From Opisthocomus hoazin (Eukaryota > Chordata > Aves > Opisthocomiformes > Opisthocomidae), in NCBI RefSeq assembly GCF_030867145.1, contig NC_134434.1, positions 5,642,001 through 5,706,000 of the forward strand: a DNA stretch of 64,000 nt, read 5' to 3'. Positions 14,001-26,103 of this stretch are shown here, one piece after another. Below the pieces are notes generated by a model. The model searched no databases. It worked only from the letters and a program-made list of their open reading frames with translations, and had not been told where the DNA came from. Every line of letters begins with the position of its first letter. The first letter of the stretch is position 1. Made by a program: the position numbers and the translations under genes.

Positions 14001-17000
14001 CAGCAGGTAGCTGTGGACACAGACCGGCAGCCTTGGAGTTGACGGGGCTGAGGGCAGTGCCAGCAACCCCCAGGTAATTCTTAGCTGTTGGAGAGGAACA
14101 TGGTGATCACAGAAACAAGGTGATGTGCATCTGGCATGATGTGTGTGAACCACCAACCCCATCATTTGAAGGGGATACCATTGGATCACCTTCATGGAGA
14201 CCATGTGCCACTCATGAGACTCTTAGTGCTCACACAAAACCTCTCCAATCCTCCCAGAGTCTGTCCCTGTGCAGTAATAGCTGTAGTTGGATAAAGTAAA
14301 AGAAAAGGAGTCTCAGTGATGTGCAATAAGAGCAACCTGGAAACTGGAATCCAGTCAAGTTCAGCAAGCATTGGATTAAAGACACATACATGCTGGTTTC
14401 ACAGCATCACTACCACCTTCCCCATCAACAGTCCTGGCAGCAAATGAAGGCGTGGGATGAAAGCAAAGAAGACCCCTTTTCCAGTCCTCGGGTCTCATAG
14501 GAGCTGGTGGGAAAGAATGAGAACAGCAGCAGCTCATCAGTTCTGGGTGCTGGGCTCAGCCTTTTGGGTACCAAATTTGCTCTGGGGTCATGGCACCCAT
14601 CCTCCTTAACAGTGGACACTGAGAAGACAAGTAGCAGCTTTTAGGAAGCCAAGGGACCTCCCAGTGACAGATATTCAACAGTAATTGAGCAGGGGTTACA
14701 ACATTTTGCATCGGCTTTGCATCTCGACTGACCTGAGCTCAAACCAATCATTTCAAGGTTTGTGGCTTCCATATTCAGGCCTCAGTTTTAGCCTAACGAT
14801 GCATTACCTTGAGACACAGAAGCAGGCTGCGATGCATCACAGACTTATACAAGCTGAAGACGCTTGCAAACTATTCTGGGCCTTTCTGTAAGCGAGTGAT
14901 TCCCGTGCTGTGAGGTTAGCAATGTGAACGGGGCAGCTACGTGGAGAGCAAGACCAGCATTAGACCCTAGCAGCAACGCTGAGGAGAAACTGAAACCACA
15001 ACAGTGCAATAGTGTCCAGCACAGAATTGTCTGCAAACCTCCCTACCACCCATTCTGCAAACTGAGACTTCCTCTTGACTTATTTTTAAAATGTTCTTTT
15101 TTACAATTACCATTTTTCAGGACAGGATCTAGTGTATTCTTGACAAACAGATAACAGGGGAATTCCACTTGCTACCCCCTTTAAAGCCATGATGTATTTT
15201 GATGCCGAGAAATACAAATCTCTAAATTAGTCCCACCGAGCCATCAGCGAGAAGAACAGTTGCGATGGGACCTTCTCTCTTTCTCCAAAGAGACATTTCT
15301 CTGTATGCAACCCCAGTGACTCACTGCAGGTCCTTTCCATCGGAGATGCTCTTACTATCAGCAAGACACTGCCTTCATCTCCATCTCCGGCTAAAAACAC
15401 AGGCTGCGCCCTCCATCTCCATATTCTGTTATTTTTAGCTTCTGCAATGCAATGCTCTTGAACTGGTCAAGTATCAGGCTTTGGGAAGTGAAGGGCACAG
15501 GGAAGAAAGTGTCTCCTTGATGTTGTTAGAATAAGGTCTGTTACTTTTTGCAATGGTTTCTGAAGGAAACTGTGAAAGTCCCATTCCTGGAGATGCTGAA
15601 AGACAAGCTTCAAAATGAAGGGCAGGGAGAAAACATGCCCTGCTCCTCTGAGAGTGGGAAATAGGATAACTGCAATCACAGAAAGGCTGCTGTAAAGAGG
15701 AAGAGGATCATCTGCGCCCATGTCCTTGAAGGCACAACAAGCAGCAACAGACTCCAATCAAGTGACAGCGGGACAGCGGTCCCCGCTGCTAGGCCAGGGA
15801 GAGACCTTCAGCAGCCCTTCCAGTCCTGATGGCCCTTCCAGTCCTGCACTCCTCCGTCCCCATCACCATTCCAATCCTCCTGCCTGAGGCAGGCGAGCAG
15901 CTACAGAGGACTGTGGGAATTTCCTGGATTTCACCATTGTAAAGTACAACTTGAAGCTGAACAGTAACTTCCTAAAAGAAATCCAAATGAAGAAAAAAAA
16001 AAAAAAATCCAGCCCTACTCTGTGCGTCTTTTTATCTCCCCTCCATCAGCGCTTTGCTCACCTTCTGACACACCAGACCAAGGTGGGCAGGTCTGAGCAG
16101 CCGACGTTTTGCTTTCCGGCCAGGAGCACGGAGCCAAGCCCATCTCCTCTCCTCTCGCGCTCCTCGGTAACAGCAGCTCTGCTGCCAGTGCCACGCAGCC
16201 AGCAGCACCTCCCCACCTCCCTGGCATCCAAACCCCGCTCTCAGCCAGCCTGCGACGGCTGCGGAGAGATGACCCAGGACACCAGCAATCTCAACCCCAT
16301 CTACGACCACTCGATGGGCTGCGTAGGTTTGGCAAAACTCAGCCGGGGTAAGAAAAGCCTCTATTTTTCTCCTCAAAAAATAGCAAAAATGACACATACC
16401 TGATCTGAGTAAGAAAAGACCAGTTAAATATACGCTCACTTTTCAGAGAGGAAACGTACTTGTTCCTGGCACCAATTATGAAAACCCCTCACCACATGAT
16501 GCAAGAGTTAATTTTAGCTTGTATCAGTCTTTATCGCAACAGTGAAGGTTAAAGTTTCACGCAACATCACAGACAATTACAAGCTCAGTGTCAAGTTCAG
16601 CCCCAAGATTTAGGCTGGAGATAGCGACGGTGTTTGGCACAGCCCAGCTGGGTGCTGTCAGCAGTATGTAATGGAAACTCCAGGGCTGCTCTTCAGGGAA
16701 GGTGGAAGTTCAGCAGAGAAGTGGCTGTGTGTCACAGGAGAGGACCAGGGGAAAAAATAAAACATTCAGCAAATGCATAATTTAGAGGGGAAAGAAGAAA
16801 AAAAAAAAGTGTTTCCCAAAATAAAGGCAGCAGCCCAAGCTGCCCCTGCCAAGAAGGAAGTGAAGGACAAGACACAGTGTCAAAACGGTTCCTCCCAACG
16901 CTCCGTAGCGTGGCTGTTCAACCTGGTGGGACAGACTGAAAGGAGACATCCCTGTTGGAAGGGTCTCACAGCCACTCACACGGGACAAAGCGGATGAGGC

Positions 17001-17038
17001 TCCAGATATTTCCATGCTCAGCAGGAGACACCCTGCCC

Positions 17039-17221
17039 AAAAGCACATTGGACACCTGGGGTTGAGGTCCATGCCCAGAGGCAGCAGGCGCTGAGCTCCT
17101 TTCCAAGCTGAAGACTCTGGTGCAGCATCTTCGGCCTCAGTGAAGTCTTCAGCTTGGGAGGGAGCTCAGCACCTGCTACCTCTGGGCATGGAGCTCAGCG
17201 CTTGTTGTCCCATGTGCTTTC
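17039..17221. repeat. Long imperfect palindrome (inverted repeat, ~76-bp arms, 27-bp loop)
   Basis: Arms 17,041-17,116 and 17,144-17,219 are reverse complements around a centre at 17,130, with no gap in the alignment. By hand count about 65 of 76 positions pair. The inner 40 bp (17,077-17,116) pair at 36 of 40, and the four differences there are all transitions, giving G-U or A-C oppositions in RNA. The shared core reads CCATGCCCAGAG, then AGCAGG and GCTGAGCTCC, then CCAAGCTGAAGACT. Weaker similarity may continue outward to about 17,015 and 17,245. Transcribed from either strand it would form a long hairpin. It could be a foldback/MITE remnant, an inverted duplication or a hairpin RNA source; I do not recognise the family. 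Confidence 0.9.
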
Positions 17222-20200
17222 TATGGCAGTTGCTGTGTACATGGGGCTTCTTTGGACATGGCCCTCGGGGAAAATCCATTCTTACTACGCAAGGTTACAC
17301 GTGGGTGGTAGTACCATATTTATGATAGCATCAAACACAAAGGGAAACAGCGATACCACGATAGCATGAAAAATTCTCATTGGTTATTCTTTGTTCCACT
17401 GACCCAGCACTTTCCTGTGCCTCTCAAAACTCTTCCTAAGCCTTCTTGCCCCCAGAAAACCATGTCATGTTGCCCCCTATGCTGCTACACTGGCTCACAG
17501 GGAAGGGTGGTGGGTTTTGGGGGGTTCGGTTTGGATTTGTTTTTTTTTCTATTGTAAAATCATCTATTAGCCTCAACAGGGGCAGGGACCATCCCCACTC
17601 TGCAACTGAGCAAAGTGGCACAGAGCACACACAAACAAGGGTCTCTCCCAGAGGGGACGCCAACCTCTGCCCCATGCTGCCTTCTCCCAGCAGCTCCGTT
17701 GCGATGAAGGACAGCCAGAGCTGATGCTAATTCCTTCAGCCCATTCGGAAAAACAAGTTTACACGTGAGATTTCAGTTGGCTCAGTCTCTGCTTAACTAC
17801 TCCAGCTGTGAAACAAAGCAAGTGAGAGACAAAGCACTACAAACAAGCAGCGTGACCATTTCAGAAGGCTTTTTGTGAGCTTTAATGCCAAACCCACTAA
17901 ACAGATTAACTTACAGCATAAACAAGCAAGCAAATCTTTCCCCCAAGGCCCTGTGTATCCAAAGGAACCTTTAGAAGTTGCTTCCTGCCATTGTGGAGGC
18001 CCTGCTGGGAACCCAGGAGCCTTTTCAGTCCCTGGCTTGGTTGCCCAAAACTTTCAGTTTACTTCCACCACCGCTGGCTGCAGCACCACAAAAGACAGAT
18101 GGTGGCAAGGACGTTTTTGGCTGTTCCTCACCACCCTCAGGCCAAGGGCAAGCAGCACCGTGATTCACATGGGCTTCCAAAGCTCACAGAAGGATGCGAG
18201 CCCCACTTTGACCAGAGGACTTGGTACAACCACAGCACCACCATCACAATCGGTGAGAAGAAAGCAAGTCTCCAAACGCGAAGACAGACCAAGGGGAGGT
18301 GGGCATCCATCCAACAGCGGGATGAACAGCAGTGGCCAGCCCCACCAGGCTGCTCAGCCCCCGAGCACCCACAGCACTGAAATATCACAGCAGCATCCAC
18401 ACTTGCCATTGGAGAGGGGAACGACAAGCCTAGGGCACGAAACCTTTCCACTCCCTGTGTCCACCTCGGGGAAGAAGCAGGCTCAAGCTGTGCTGGAGGC
18501 CACTGCTGCATCCCAGATGTGACAAACCCTGCAGGTGTGGAGAAGGGCAGGCTGCACAGAGGGAAGATGCTGGGATTGGAGAGCTCGGGGCCATCCCATC
18601 ACAGCGAGAGAGGTCCAAGACCCTGGGATTTCCATGGTTGAGGACAGGACCCTAAGTTGGACCATCCTTTGGCCTGGCCTAGTACAGTCACCAGAGCTAC
18701 ATCCCTATCAGCCCAAAAAGCCATGGAGAAGACAAGCTGAAAGGTATTTTCTTCACGTGAAGGCCCTATCCACCACTCTCCATCCCTTCTCCCTGGCATG
18801 GTAACTACATTTGACAGTGACATGACACCAAGAGCACCCCATCCCTGAAGTGTCTCCACCCAGGCTGGCACAGCCCTGACCAGCTGGTCTCCCACATGCA
18901 GAGCAAGTCCCCAAATCCCCCCAGTCACACATCACAGGTGCAAGGGGTGTAACAGCTCATGCAGCAAATGCGGCCTGAACCCCCTCCAGCCCGCGGTTCC
19001 TCCCATGATGGGCAGGAACATCACAGCACACGGGGCCGGTCCCCTGGCTCGGCTCTTCACTAGGAGCCAAGATCTTGAGAACTGGCATCACGGTGACTGC
19101 AAGTGCCCAATTTCCGCAGTCAAAGCCTACTCCCTTCATCCTAAAGCTCATGGTGGTTGGAGACCACAGGAAGCAGGTGGGATGCTGTTCAACACCCGCT
19201 AGCCTGCCACCACTTCCAAACCCAGCGCCACAATCCGGCAGCTCAGGGCCCACCACGATGGAGGTCCCCAGGCTCTACCCATGCCCTGTATCAGCAAAAG
19301 TGGATCTAGAGCCATGTAGCCATTCCTTCACACCACGTTCCCTAAAGGATTAGACACCCACCAGCATTCAGACAAGACCAAGCTGGGAACAATCTGCATT
19401 TAACGAGCAGTCCTTGGGGACCTTAGGCTCGTTGGCTTTGATTGCAATCCAGCTAATTGATCCAGCGAGGCAAGCCTCAAGCAGGAGCCCTCTGGGATGA
19501 GCAGGATTCACACACATGGAGGAGGAGGAGGAGCAGGAGCAGGGGTGTCGCCCAGCTGAGGTTTGCAAGGCTGGAGTTCGCTCGGTCGGACTGCAAAGCC
19601 TCTGCACCCAAGAGCCGCCGTAGCTCCATCACGCAGCCGCGGGCGGCGGGCAGCTGCAGACGGCGTGTGTACCGATTCGCAAGGTTTATCAACACAGACA
19701 CCGAGAACGAAGAAACATTTGTGAAGTTTCACGTGTACAGATTGCCAGAAACAACAAGAAAAGGGAAATGCCACCTGAAAGGATGAGAGCTTGTTTGCAG
19801 AGAAGCCTCCGAGCCGAGGGTTTAAATAGACACAGAGCGATGGGGGAAGCAGCTGAAAGGGGAAGCGTTCCATCCAAATTTGAGGCAACAAAGAATGGGG
19901 ATGAAAAACACTGTTGTGAGCTCAAGACAACACCGTCTTTCCGAAAGCAGGCACGCAGCAGCCGTACACCCATCCACCCAGCGCTGCATTGCAACAGACG
20001 CTAACACAACACTGAAAATGCCTCAGTGTTACAGCACAAAACCCTCCAACATCAGCTAAAAAAAGATGACCAATTCCCTGCTGCAGCAGCTGCTAAGGAC
20101 AGTCACAAGACTGGGCTGAAGCTGAGCCATTGCTGCTCGGCCGGAGCAGCGTCGGGCAGCTGTGAGCGGCGTGACCGGGGGGACGATGCTCCAGCGTGCT

Positions 20201-23200
20201 CCTCCACTCCCAGGTGCCCTCATCCAGGATCTCCTCATTTCTGCTTAAACCCACCCCAAAATAAGGACCAGCAGCATCCGAGCCGCTCTCACCCCAAGCA
20301 CTGCAGGCATTTTGGGCAACGAAACAAAGCATTTGAGGGAAAGCCAAGCCCCATCCCCGCCTCCCTTACGAACACGGATAGTCCCCCTGGGGCACCGAGA
20401 GCCGTTAATAATTGTCACAGCACCGCAGGACCGCATCACCCAGCCAGGTAGCGTTTTCCTATTCCCCTTTTAACTCAGCAAGAGGGTCACGCTCACATCT
20501 GTTGGCTAAAAAACAAAACACAACTCATCTGGAGCCCTTTTCACTGCCCGGCCAGCCCGGCACAGCTGGGGAGGGAGCGCCGGAGCCGGCTCTTCCCCGG
20601 GCACACGCCGGAGGGTTCGCCGGCCCCGTTACGGGAACGGTGTGGTGCAGGTGGGAGCGCTGAACCACACAGCTGCCCCGGGCAGGATCCGGCCTCCGAG
20701 CTCCTTCGTACAGCAAGAGACTCGAACCTGGGTGACCTCTCGGATGCGGCAGGTTACGGTCAAATACACCAATCATGCTTGCAAGGAGAGGACATCCGAG
20801 ATGAAAACAGCCGAGCCTCGAACATGAAACCCCGCCACGCTGTTTCCAAACCAACCGCGCTTCCCGTAGCATCGCGCTGCCTTCGCGCTCGACGGAGCCA
20901 GCTCTCGTCCAGCTACGCATCCGCGACCTCAGCCGAGCATCTCCCGCCGCGCCGTGCCGGCGAGGGAGCGGATCAGCCGACCACAAGCCAAAGTGGCTTT
21001 TTTTTTTATTTTTTAATTTTTTTTTTCCAGTGGCAGAGCTTGAAATCAGAGATTAACAAATCTCAAGGAGCTCATGCCTGGCCACTCATGTATTCCAGAT
21101 GCACATGCTATAGTTGCAGCTTGCCAAACAGGATACGAGGCATAAGAAAATAAAGCATTTTATCTTCAAGCTTTTCCAAGAGGGTATTAGAAACAATGGG
21201 GAGGAAATACAAAATTAACACTAGAGAAGAGCAATTGGCAGCGGCCCTCGCAAGTCTGTTCTTCATTACAAGGCTGCCTATTCAGTAGCTTTCATTAGGA
21301 AAATCGCGTCGCAGAGCCATTCCCAACAGTGTCCCTATTTCCTAATTAAGCCTCACCAAAGAGCCGCGTCTTTTAGTTACAGCACGGCATACAATCACAA
21401 CAATTGCCATTTCATCGCACCCTGGCTGCTGAAAACCCAGCAATTAAAGCATCCGAGGAGTCACACGGGCGCGTCATCGTGGAGACAAGTTCTCACGTCG
21501 TGCTAATTGGCGACCAAAGACGAGATCAGAAAAACAGGAACGTCGCTTTTCGGTTTCCATGCTGGGAAAGGCGCTCGGGAGCTGCAGCCGCTCCCCAGGC
21601 TCCCACCCAGGAGGCCAGCGAAGAGGGCTCGGTGCCAGCAGCGAGTGGCAGCGGAAGGTCCTGTCCACCCCTCCGGGCTGCAGCGCAGGGCGATGCTCAC
21701 CGCGTCCTCGTCACCACCGCACCCTCGTCACACCCCCGTCACCAGCTGCGCTGTCGGGAAGGTGACCACCTCTGACCCAACACGTGCAGCACCAGGTGGA
21801 TGCAGCCTTGGGTGGTTCGCAGAGGTCACCTGGAGCCCCATGAGCGATGGCTTTGGATGGGTGGGACCCTCGCAAAGAAAGGGCTGGCAGTGGACCTGTG
21901 ACAAAAATGTCCCCACGCCGCCTCCAGCCACAACAGATAAGGCAAGGATGGAGAGTCCTGCAATACCGAGCGTCTTCGTGAAGCGGGAGGAAAGTCTCGT
22001 AGAGAGGAGGGAAAGAGCGTGAGCTGCAGCTACGGAGCCTGGATTGCATTCACAGGTCACATTTTCCTCTGCTGCAGTCAGGAGTGACATTTTCCAGCCC
22101 AAAACACCTCCCTGCCTGAGCACGACTGCAAAGCGTGAAGCTGCAGTGAGGGAGGATGTGCGGGGCCGCAGTGCGATGCCTGGGGGGTGGGGGCACAGTT
22201 TCCATAGGAACCTCATTCCCCCTCCCCATCCTCTCACCCACTGCCCAGTGCAAGCTCAAAGCGCTGATGGGAGCAGAGCTCAGGCACAGCAGGAGCCTCC
22301 CGTCGCTCAAAAGCAACCTCGGGGCACTCACCTGAGCGGCTCTCCCCCAGCCAACTCACGCGCAATTTTTCCACTTGCAGAGTAATAACGCAAAAACAGG
22401 CAGCCCCGTCATGCCAGGAACAGCTCAGCGGTCACCCAAAAAAGAGAAGTCGAAACTACCCCAGGTGAGCTGCAGCGTGGCAAGGCCGCCGCGGTCCCCA
22501 TGCCACCGGGCAGGTGTCACAGCCTGGTCCCCACCGCGCTGGCGGCGAAGCCACCGCCGCGTCTGGCATCCGTCAGCCCCGAGCGCTGCCGCAGCATGGG
22601 GAGCACGCCCTGACGGAGCGACGCACGGTACCTCTCCGCCAGGGCTTTTGTCTGGATTCAATTCTTCTTTCTCAGTGCGAAATTCACGTCTTTGTTTTCA
22701 CCTTCAGCAAGAGGCTGACAGTTTGGGGTTGCTTTTCTCCGACTTCGGGTGCCCCGATCTCCAGGGGGGAAGAGGGACTGGACGGCTGCAGCACCCTCCA
22801 ACACCAGAGCCGCGGGGCTGCCAGCGAGGAGCCCTGAGCCCCTACCCCACATCCACGCACCCTGGCATCACAGCTTCTCCCTCTGTGCAAACACCTCCGG
22901 CGCTTTTCACCCCCTTTCCTCTCACCCCGACCGGGCTGTGGAGCTGCGGGGAGCAGGAGAGCGATGGCTGCAGGATGCTGGGGAAGGCAGACCGGCGAGC
23001 CTCCCCTCCCCGTTCCACTTCAGTGGCACCACATCGTGCCAGCCTGGGGCCAAACGCACCGGGGGACCGGGCTCTGCGCTGCCCAGCATCACCCAGCCCA
23101 GCTCCAAAGGACACAGCCAGCCATCGCCCCAGCCCTCCGACCGCGCGTAGTCCCTGCAACTGAGGGATGTAACCACTGAAACCACCGCCGCTAGGCTCTC

Positions 23201-24480
23201 GCTCTTTATCTTCTCATCTTTCTAGGTTTAAGCTCTAATCTGAGCAACACCCGGAGCTCCAAAACACTTTGCAGTCGTGTTTCGGAAACAATTTGTAACT
23301 CCATCCAAGTTTTTGCTCTGAACAAGAAAAAAAAACCAAAAACAAAACAGACCCCTTCGACACATGCAAAAATTAAAGCGCTGACATCCTGCATATCCCT
23401 GGAGCTTGCAGGCTCTGCATCAAACCAAGATTCAGAAATTTAATCTAAATGGAAAAACTAAATAAATTGCAGCTGTTCAGCACCAGCTTCTTCAGCAGCA
23501 GGGGAAGCAGCACCAGCCCGCAGCTGCCTGAGCACCTTTTCGCTGCGTTGAGAGCAGCAGCAGCACCGAAAAACAAACCACGGGCAACCTTAACGGGTGC
23601 TGGGGTGACAGCGGCGAGATTTTAATAAACATGAAAACCAAGGTCTGAAATCTCTTTTCTCCCGCTTTCGTTAGCGATTTGAATCAGCCTAGCCTTTTCC
23701 TCCCTCAGGGCTTACACCGTTCGAAGCAGCTGAACATCTTTTCGGGGCGGCTGCTGCAGAACCAGCGTAGCAGGAGGCCGGGCTGGGTCTGGGCTCTCTC
23801 CGGTCAGCGCTGGCCACTGGATGGGAGCTGCTGGTGACACCGTAAGGCCACGCCAGCACCCGATGGGAGATGCTCCTTCGCGGGCACAACGACCAGCACA
23901 GGCTGGTGTGCGAAGTGGGACGGGGACATCTCAGGGCTGGCGCGCGTCCAGACTCCGATGCCGGAGGGACGACACGCTGCTGGGCTTGCCACATCCCAAA
24001 CCACATCCTGTTGCCCAAGCAGAGCCCTCCCGAGGGTTACACCTCCACCCCTCCAGGGATGCGGGGACCCAGCCGAGGGTGATGGGAGCAACAGGCGACT
24101 TGCGGACCCTTGGGTCCCCCCATCCTGGCGAAGATCGCTCCCGCCGCAGCGACGCGGAGTGACTCACTGCCACCCCCGCCAGCAGCCCTGCCAAAACTCC
24201 GGGCGGGTGCTGGAGAGCCCCCGGGATTTCCCGAGGACCCAGGCACGGCGGGGTGCTCCCCTGGGGCCGGGCAGGGCCCCGCACCTGGGCCCCCAGCAGC
24301 AACTGGGAGGAAAACAAGTGCGCAGTCCCGAAATGAGTCACGGCAGCATCCCCACCCACGGGGTGACACCGGCTCCTCCTGGCCAGGGGCACGGACCCCC
24401 CCGGGCTGCAAGGGGACCCCGAGGCAGACATGATGCAGGGTTCCCCCTTCCAAGGCTGCAAGGACCCCAGGGACACCCCC
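17222..24480. other. Non-coding stretch, no gene seen
   Basis: No coding exon is recognised. There is T-rich low complexity at about 21,000-21,028, and AT-rich, motif-dense sequence at about 21,240-21,440 (TTCATTACAAGG, CTAATTAAGCC, ACAACAATTGCC) that could be a conserved element. GC content rises from about 22.4 kb toward the CpG island at 25 kb. Confidence 0.55.
20540..20970. promoter_or_regulatory. CpG-rich cluster, possible small CpG island
   Basis: CpG dinucleotides are frequent at 20,540-20,645 and again at 20,840-20,970, standing out from the flanks. No TATA box, clear splice donor or recognised exon is visible. It may be a minor promoter, an enhancer or simply a GC-rich patch. Confidence 0.25.
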
Positions 24481-24702
24481 CCCCCCCGCCAAGGGAATCC
24501 ATCACAGGGGCTCCCTCTGGTTACACACCCCCCTCTGGGATGAAGCAGGAGAACTCCCCATCACACGGAGCTCGTTCCCCCTCCCCAGTTACTTCAACAT
24601 CCCCCCCCCATCAAAAAAAAAACAACTCAACAGCCCCCTCCGGGCACAGCGGTGCACAGAGCCCTCCCACGGGACCCCCCCAGCCAACCGGGTGCACGGG
24701 CT

Positions 24703-24920
24703 CCCCGGTTACACGGACACCCCGGTTATCAGGAACCCCCTGCTCCCTCCACGGGCATCAGGTGTGCAGAGTGTCCCCCCCGCCCCGGTTACACGGACAC
24801 CCCGGTTAGCAGGAACCCCCTGCCCCCTCCATGGGCACCAGGTGTGCAGAGTCCCGTCCCCCGCCCGGTTACAGGGACACCCCGGTAACACGGAGCTCCC
24901 CGGTTACACCGGACATAGCG
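24703..24920 (+). repeat. 80-bp tandem repeat, about 2.5 copies
   Basis: The string CCCGGTTACACGGACACCCC recurs at an exact 80-bp step, with GGTT ending at 24,710, 24,790 and 24,870. The remainder of each unit is shared (AGGAACCCCCTG, CTCCC, GGTGTGCAGAGT). The last copy is diverged and truncated, and the array runs into the CpG island. Confidence 0.85.
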
Positions 24921-24929
24921 GGTGCACAG

Positions 24930-25215
24930 CCCCCCCGCCCCGCTTACCCGGCCCCCCCGAGGCTCTCCCACCTGGGGGGCGGCTGCCGCCGGGGCTCCCT
25001 GCCCATCCTCGGCCCGGCTCGGCTCCCCGCCGGGCTGGGCTCGGCTCCGCTCCCCGCCGGGCAGCACCGGCGGCACCGGGCGGGCGCGCGGGCGGGGCGG
25101 GGCTGGCGGCGGGACCCGCCCCGCACGTGTGCGCCGAGCGGCCCCGGGCACCGCCCGCCCCGCCCCGCCCCCGGCCCCGGCCCCGCCGCCAGCCGGCCCG
25201 CTCCACCTGCCTGCG
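24930..25215 (-). promoter_or_regulatory. CpG-island promoter, probably for a leftward (minus-strand) gene
   Basis: This is a compact, extremely CpG-dense block. It contains GC-box (SP/KLF) clusters in both orientations (GGGCGGGGCGGGGC type near 25,090-25,103, CCGCCCCGCCCC type near 25,151-25,172) and an E-box CACGTG at 25,124-25,129. There is no TATA box, as is usual for CpG-island promoters. The minus strand then shows a plausible exon with a consensus donor, so transcription toward lower coordinates is favoured. In mammals PIK3R5 lies head-to-head upstream of NTN1, making it the likely owner; that assignment rests on synteny, not on coding sequence seen here. Plus-strand or bidirectional transcription cannot be excluded. 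Confidence 0.55.
24972..25130 (-). other. Candidate first exon (5' UTR with possible short coding start)
   Basis: Reading the minus strand, the GC-rich block ends in CCCCCCAG followed by GTGGGAG, a good donor (last exon base 24,972, GT at 24,971-24,970). An ATG at 25,006-25,004 would open 11 codons ([11 protein letters not shown]) before the donor, but it could equally be non-coding leader; mammalian PIK3R5 has a non-coding first exon as far as I recall. The 5' boundary is unknown; 25,130 is a guess at the GC-box edge. No partner acceptor was identified in the window. Confidence 0.3.
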
Positions 25216-25260
25216 AGACACCCCTCCTGCCACCGCTCCTTCATCCGCACACACCTCCAG

Positions 25261-26103
25261 CCACCCCTCCACCCCTCCACCCATCCATCCATCCATCCAT
25301 CCATCCATCCATCCATCCATCCATCCATCCATCCACCCACCTATCCATCCATCCACCCATCCATCCATCCTTCCACCCACCTATCCATCCATCCACCCCT
25401 CCACCCCTCCATCCATCCATCCATCCGTCCACCCTTCCACCCCTCCATCCATCCTTCCATCCACTCCTCCATGCATCCACCCCTCCACCCCTCCATCCAT
25501 CTATCCACCCTTCCACCCCTCCATCCATCCTTCCATCCACTCCTCCATCCATCCACCCCTCCACCCCTCCATCCATCCATCTGCCCCTCCACCCCTCCAG
25601 CCAGCCAGCCATCCAACCATCCATCCATCCACCACTCCTTCCATCCACACAAACATCCATCCATCCATCCATCCATGCATCCATCCATCCGTCCATCTAT
25701 CCACCCTTCCATCCCTCCATCCACCCAGCCATCCCTCCTTCCCTCCCTCCCGCCACCCTGCCGTCCATCCAGCTAGCCATGCCCTCAGCCACCCACCCCT
25801 CCATCCTTCCATCCATCCATCCTGACACCAGTGTGTCCCCCCACCACTTTCCCTTCCACCCTTCACTCTGCTATTCATCCACCCCTCCATTCATCCCTTC
25901 CTCCTGCCCTTCTGCCAGCCATCCACGCATCCATCCCATCATCCTTCTTTTCACTCATCTGCCCATCCCTCCATTGACCTTTCCTTCTTTCCCTCTGTCC
26001 ATGCACCCTCCCAACCCTCCACCCACTGCTCCGTTCATCCACCTCTCCATCCCTCCAGCCATCCTCCCACCCCTCTCTCCCTCCCTCCACCCCTCCATCC
26101 TAC
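25261..26103 (+). repeat. (CCAT)n microsatellite, ~840 bp, degenerate toward the right
   Basis: Perfect CCAT tetramers run from about 25,278 to 25,335. They are followed by interrupted CCAT/CCAC/CCCT/CTTCC tetramers to about 26,100. The array yields long repetitive open frames ([12 protein letters not shown] on plus, [12 protein letters not shown] on minus) that are artefacts of the period, not genes. It abuts the CpG island within about 50 bp. Confidence 0.97.

Larger units (their letters stand above)
1..17038. other. Non-coding stretch, no gene seen (possible intron of a leftward gene)
   Basis: I find no coding exon, RNA gene or autonomous transposon here. Open frames are short, lack homology I recognise and lie on both strands without consistent reading. 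Base composition is ordinary (moderate GC), with A-rich patches such as near 1,430 and 7,140. A few stretches resemble worn ancient SINEs and are listed separately. AT-rich, homeodomain-like sequence at roughly 6,600-7,130 is a candidate regulatory region. If the CpG island at about 25 kb drives a leftward gene, this stretch would be its early intron sequence; that is inference from gene order. Confidence 0.6.

Noticed and set aside
22375..23163. 262-codon plus-strand open frame
   Set aside because: Low-complexity Pro/Ser/Arg composition with equally long minus-strand frames over the same bases; no recognised domain and no splice context.
24037..24809. Overlapping GC-rich open frames before the CpG island (up to 283 codons)
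   Set aside because: Proline/glycine-rich, open on both strands, no homology; typical of GC-rich non-coding DNA.
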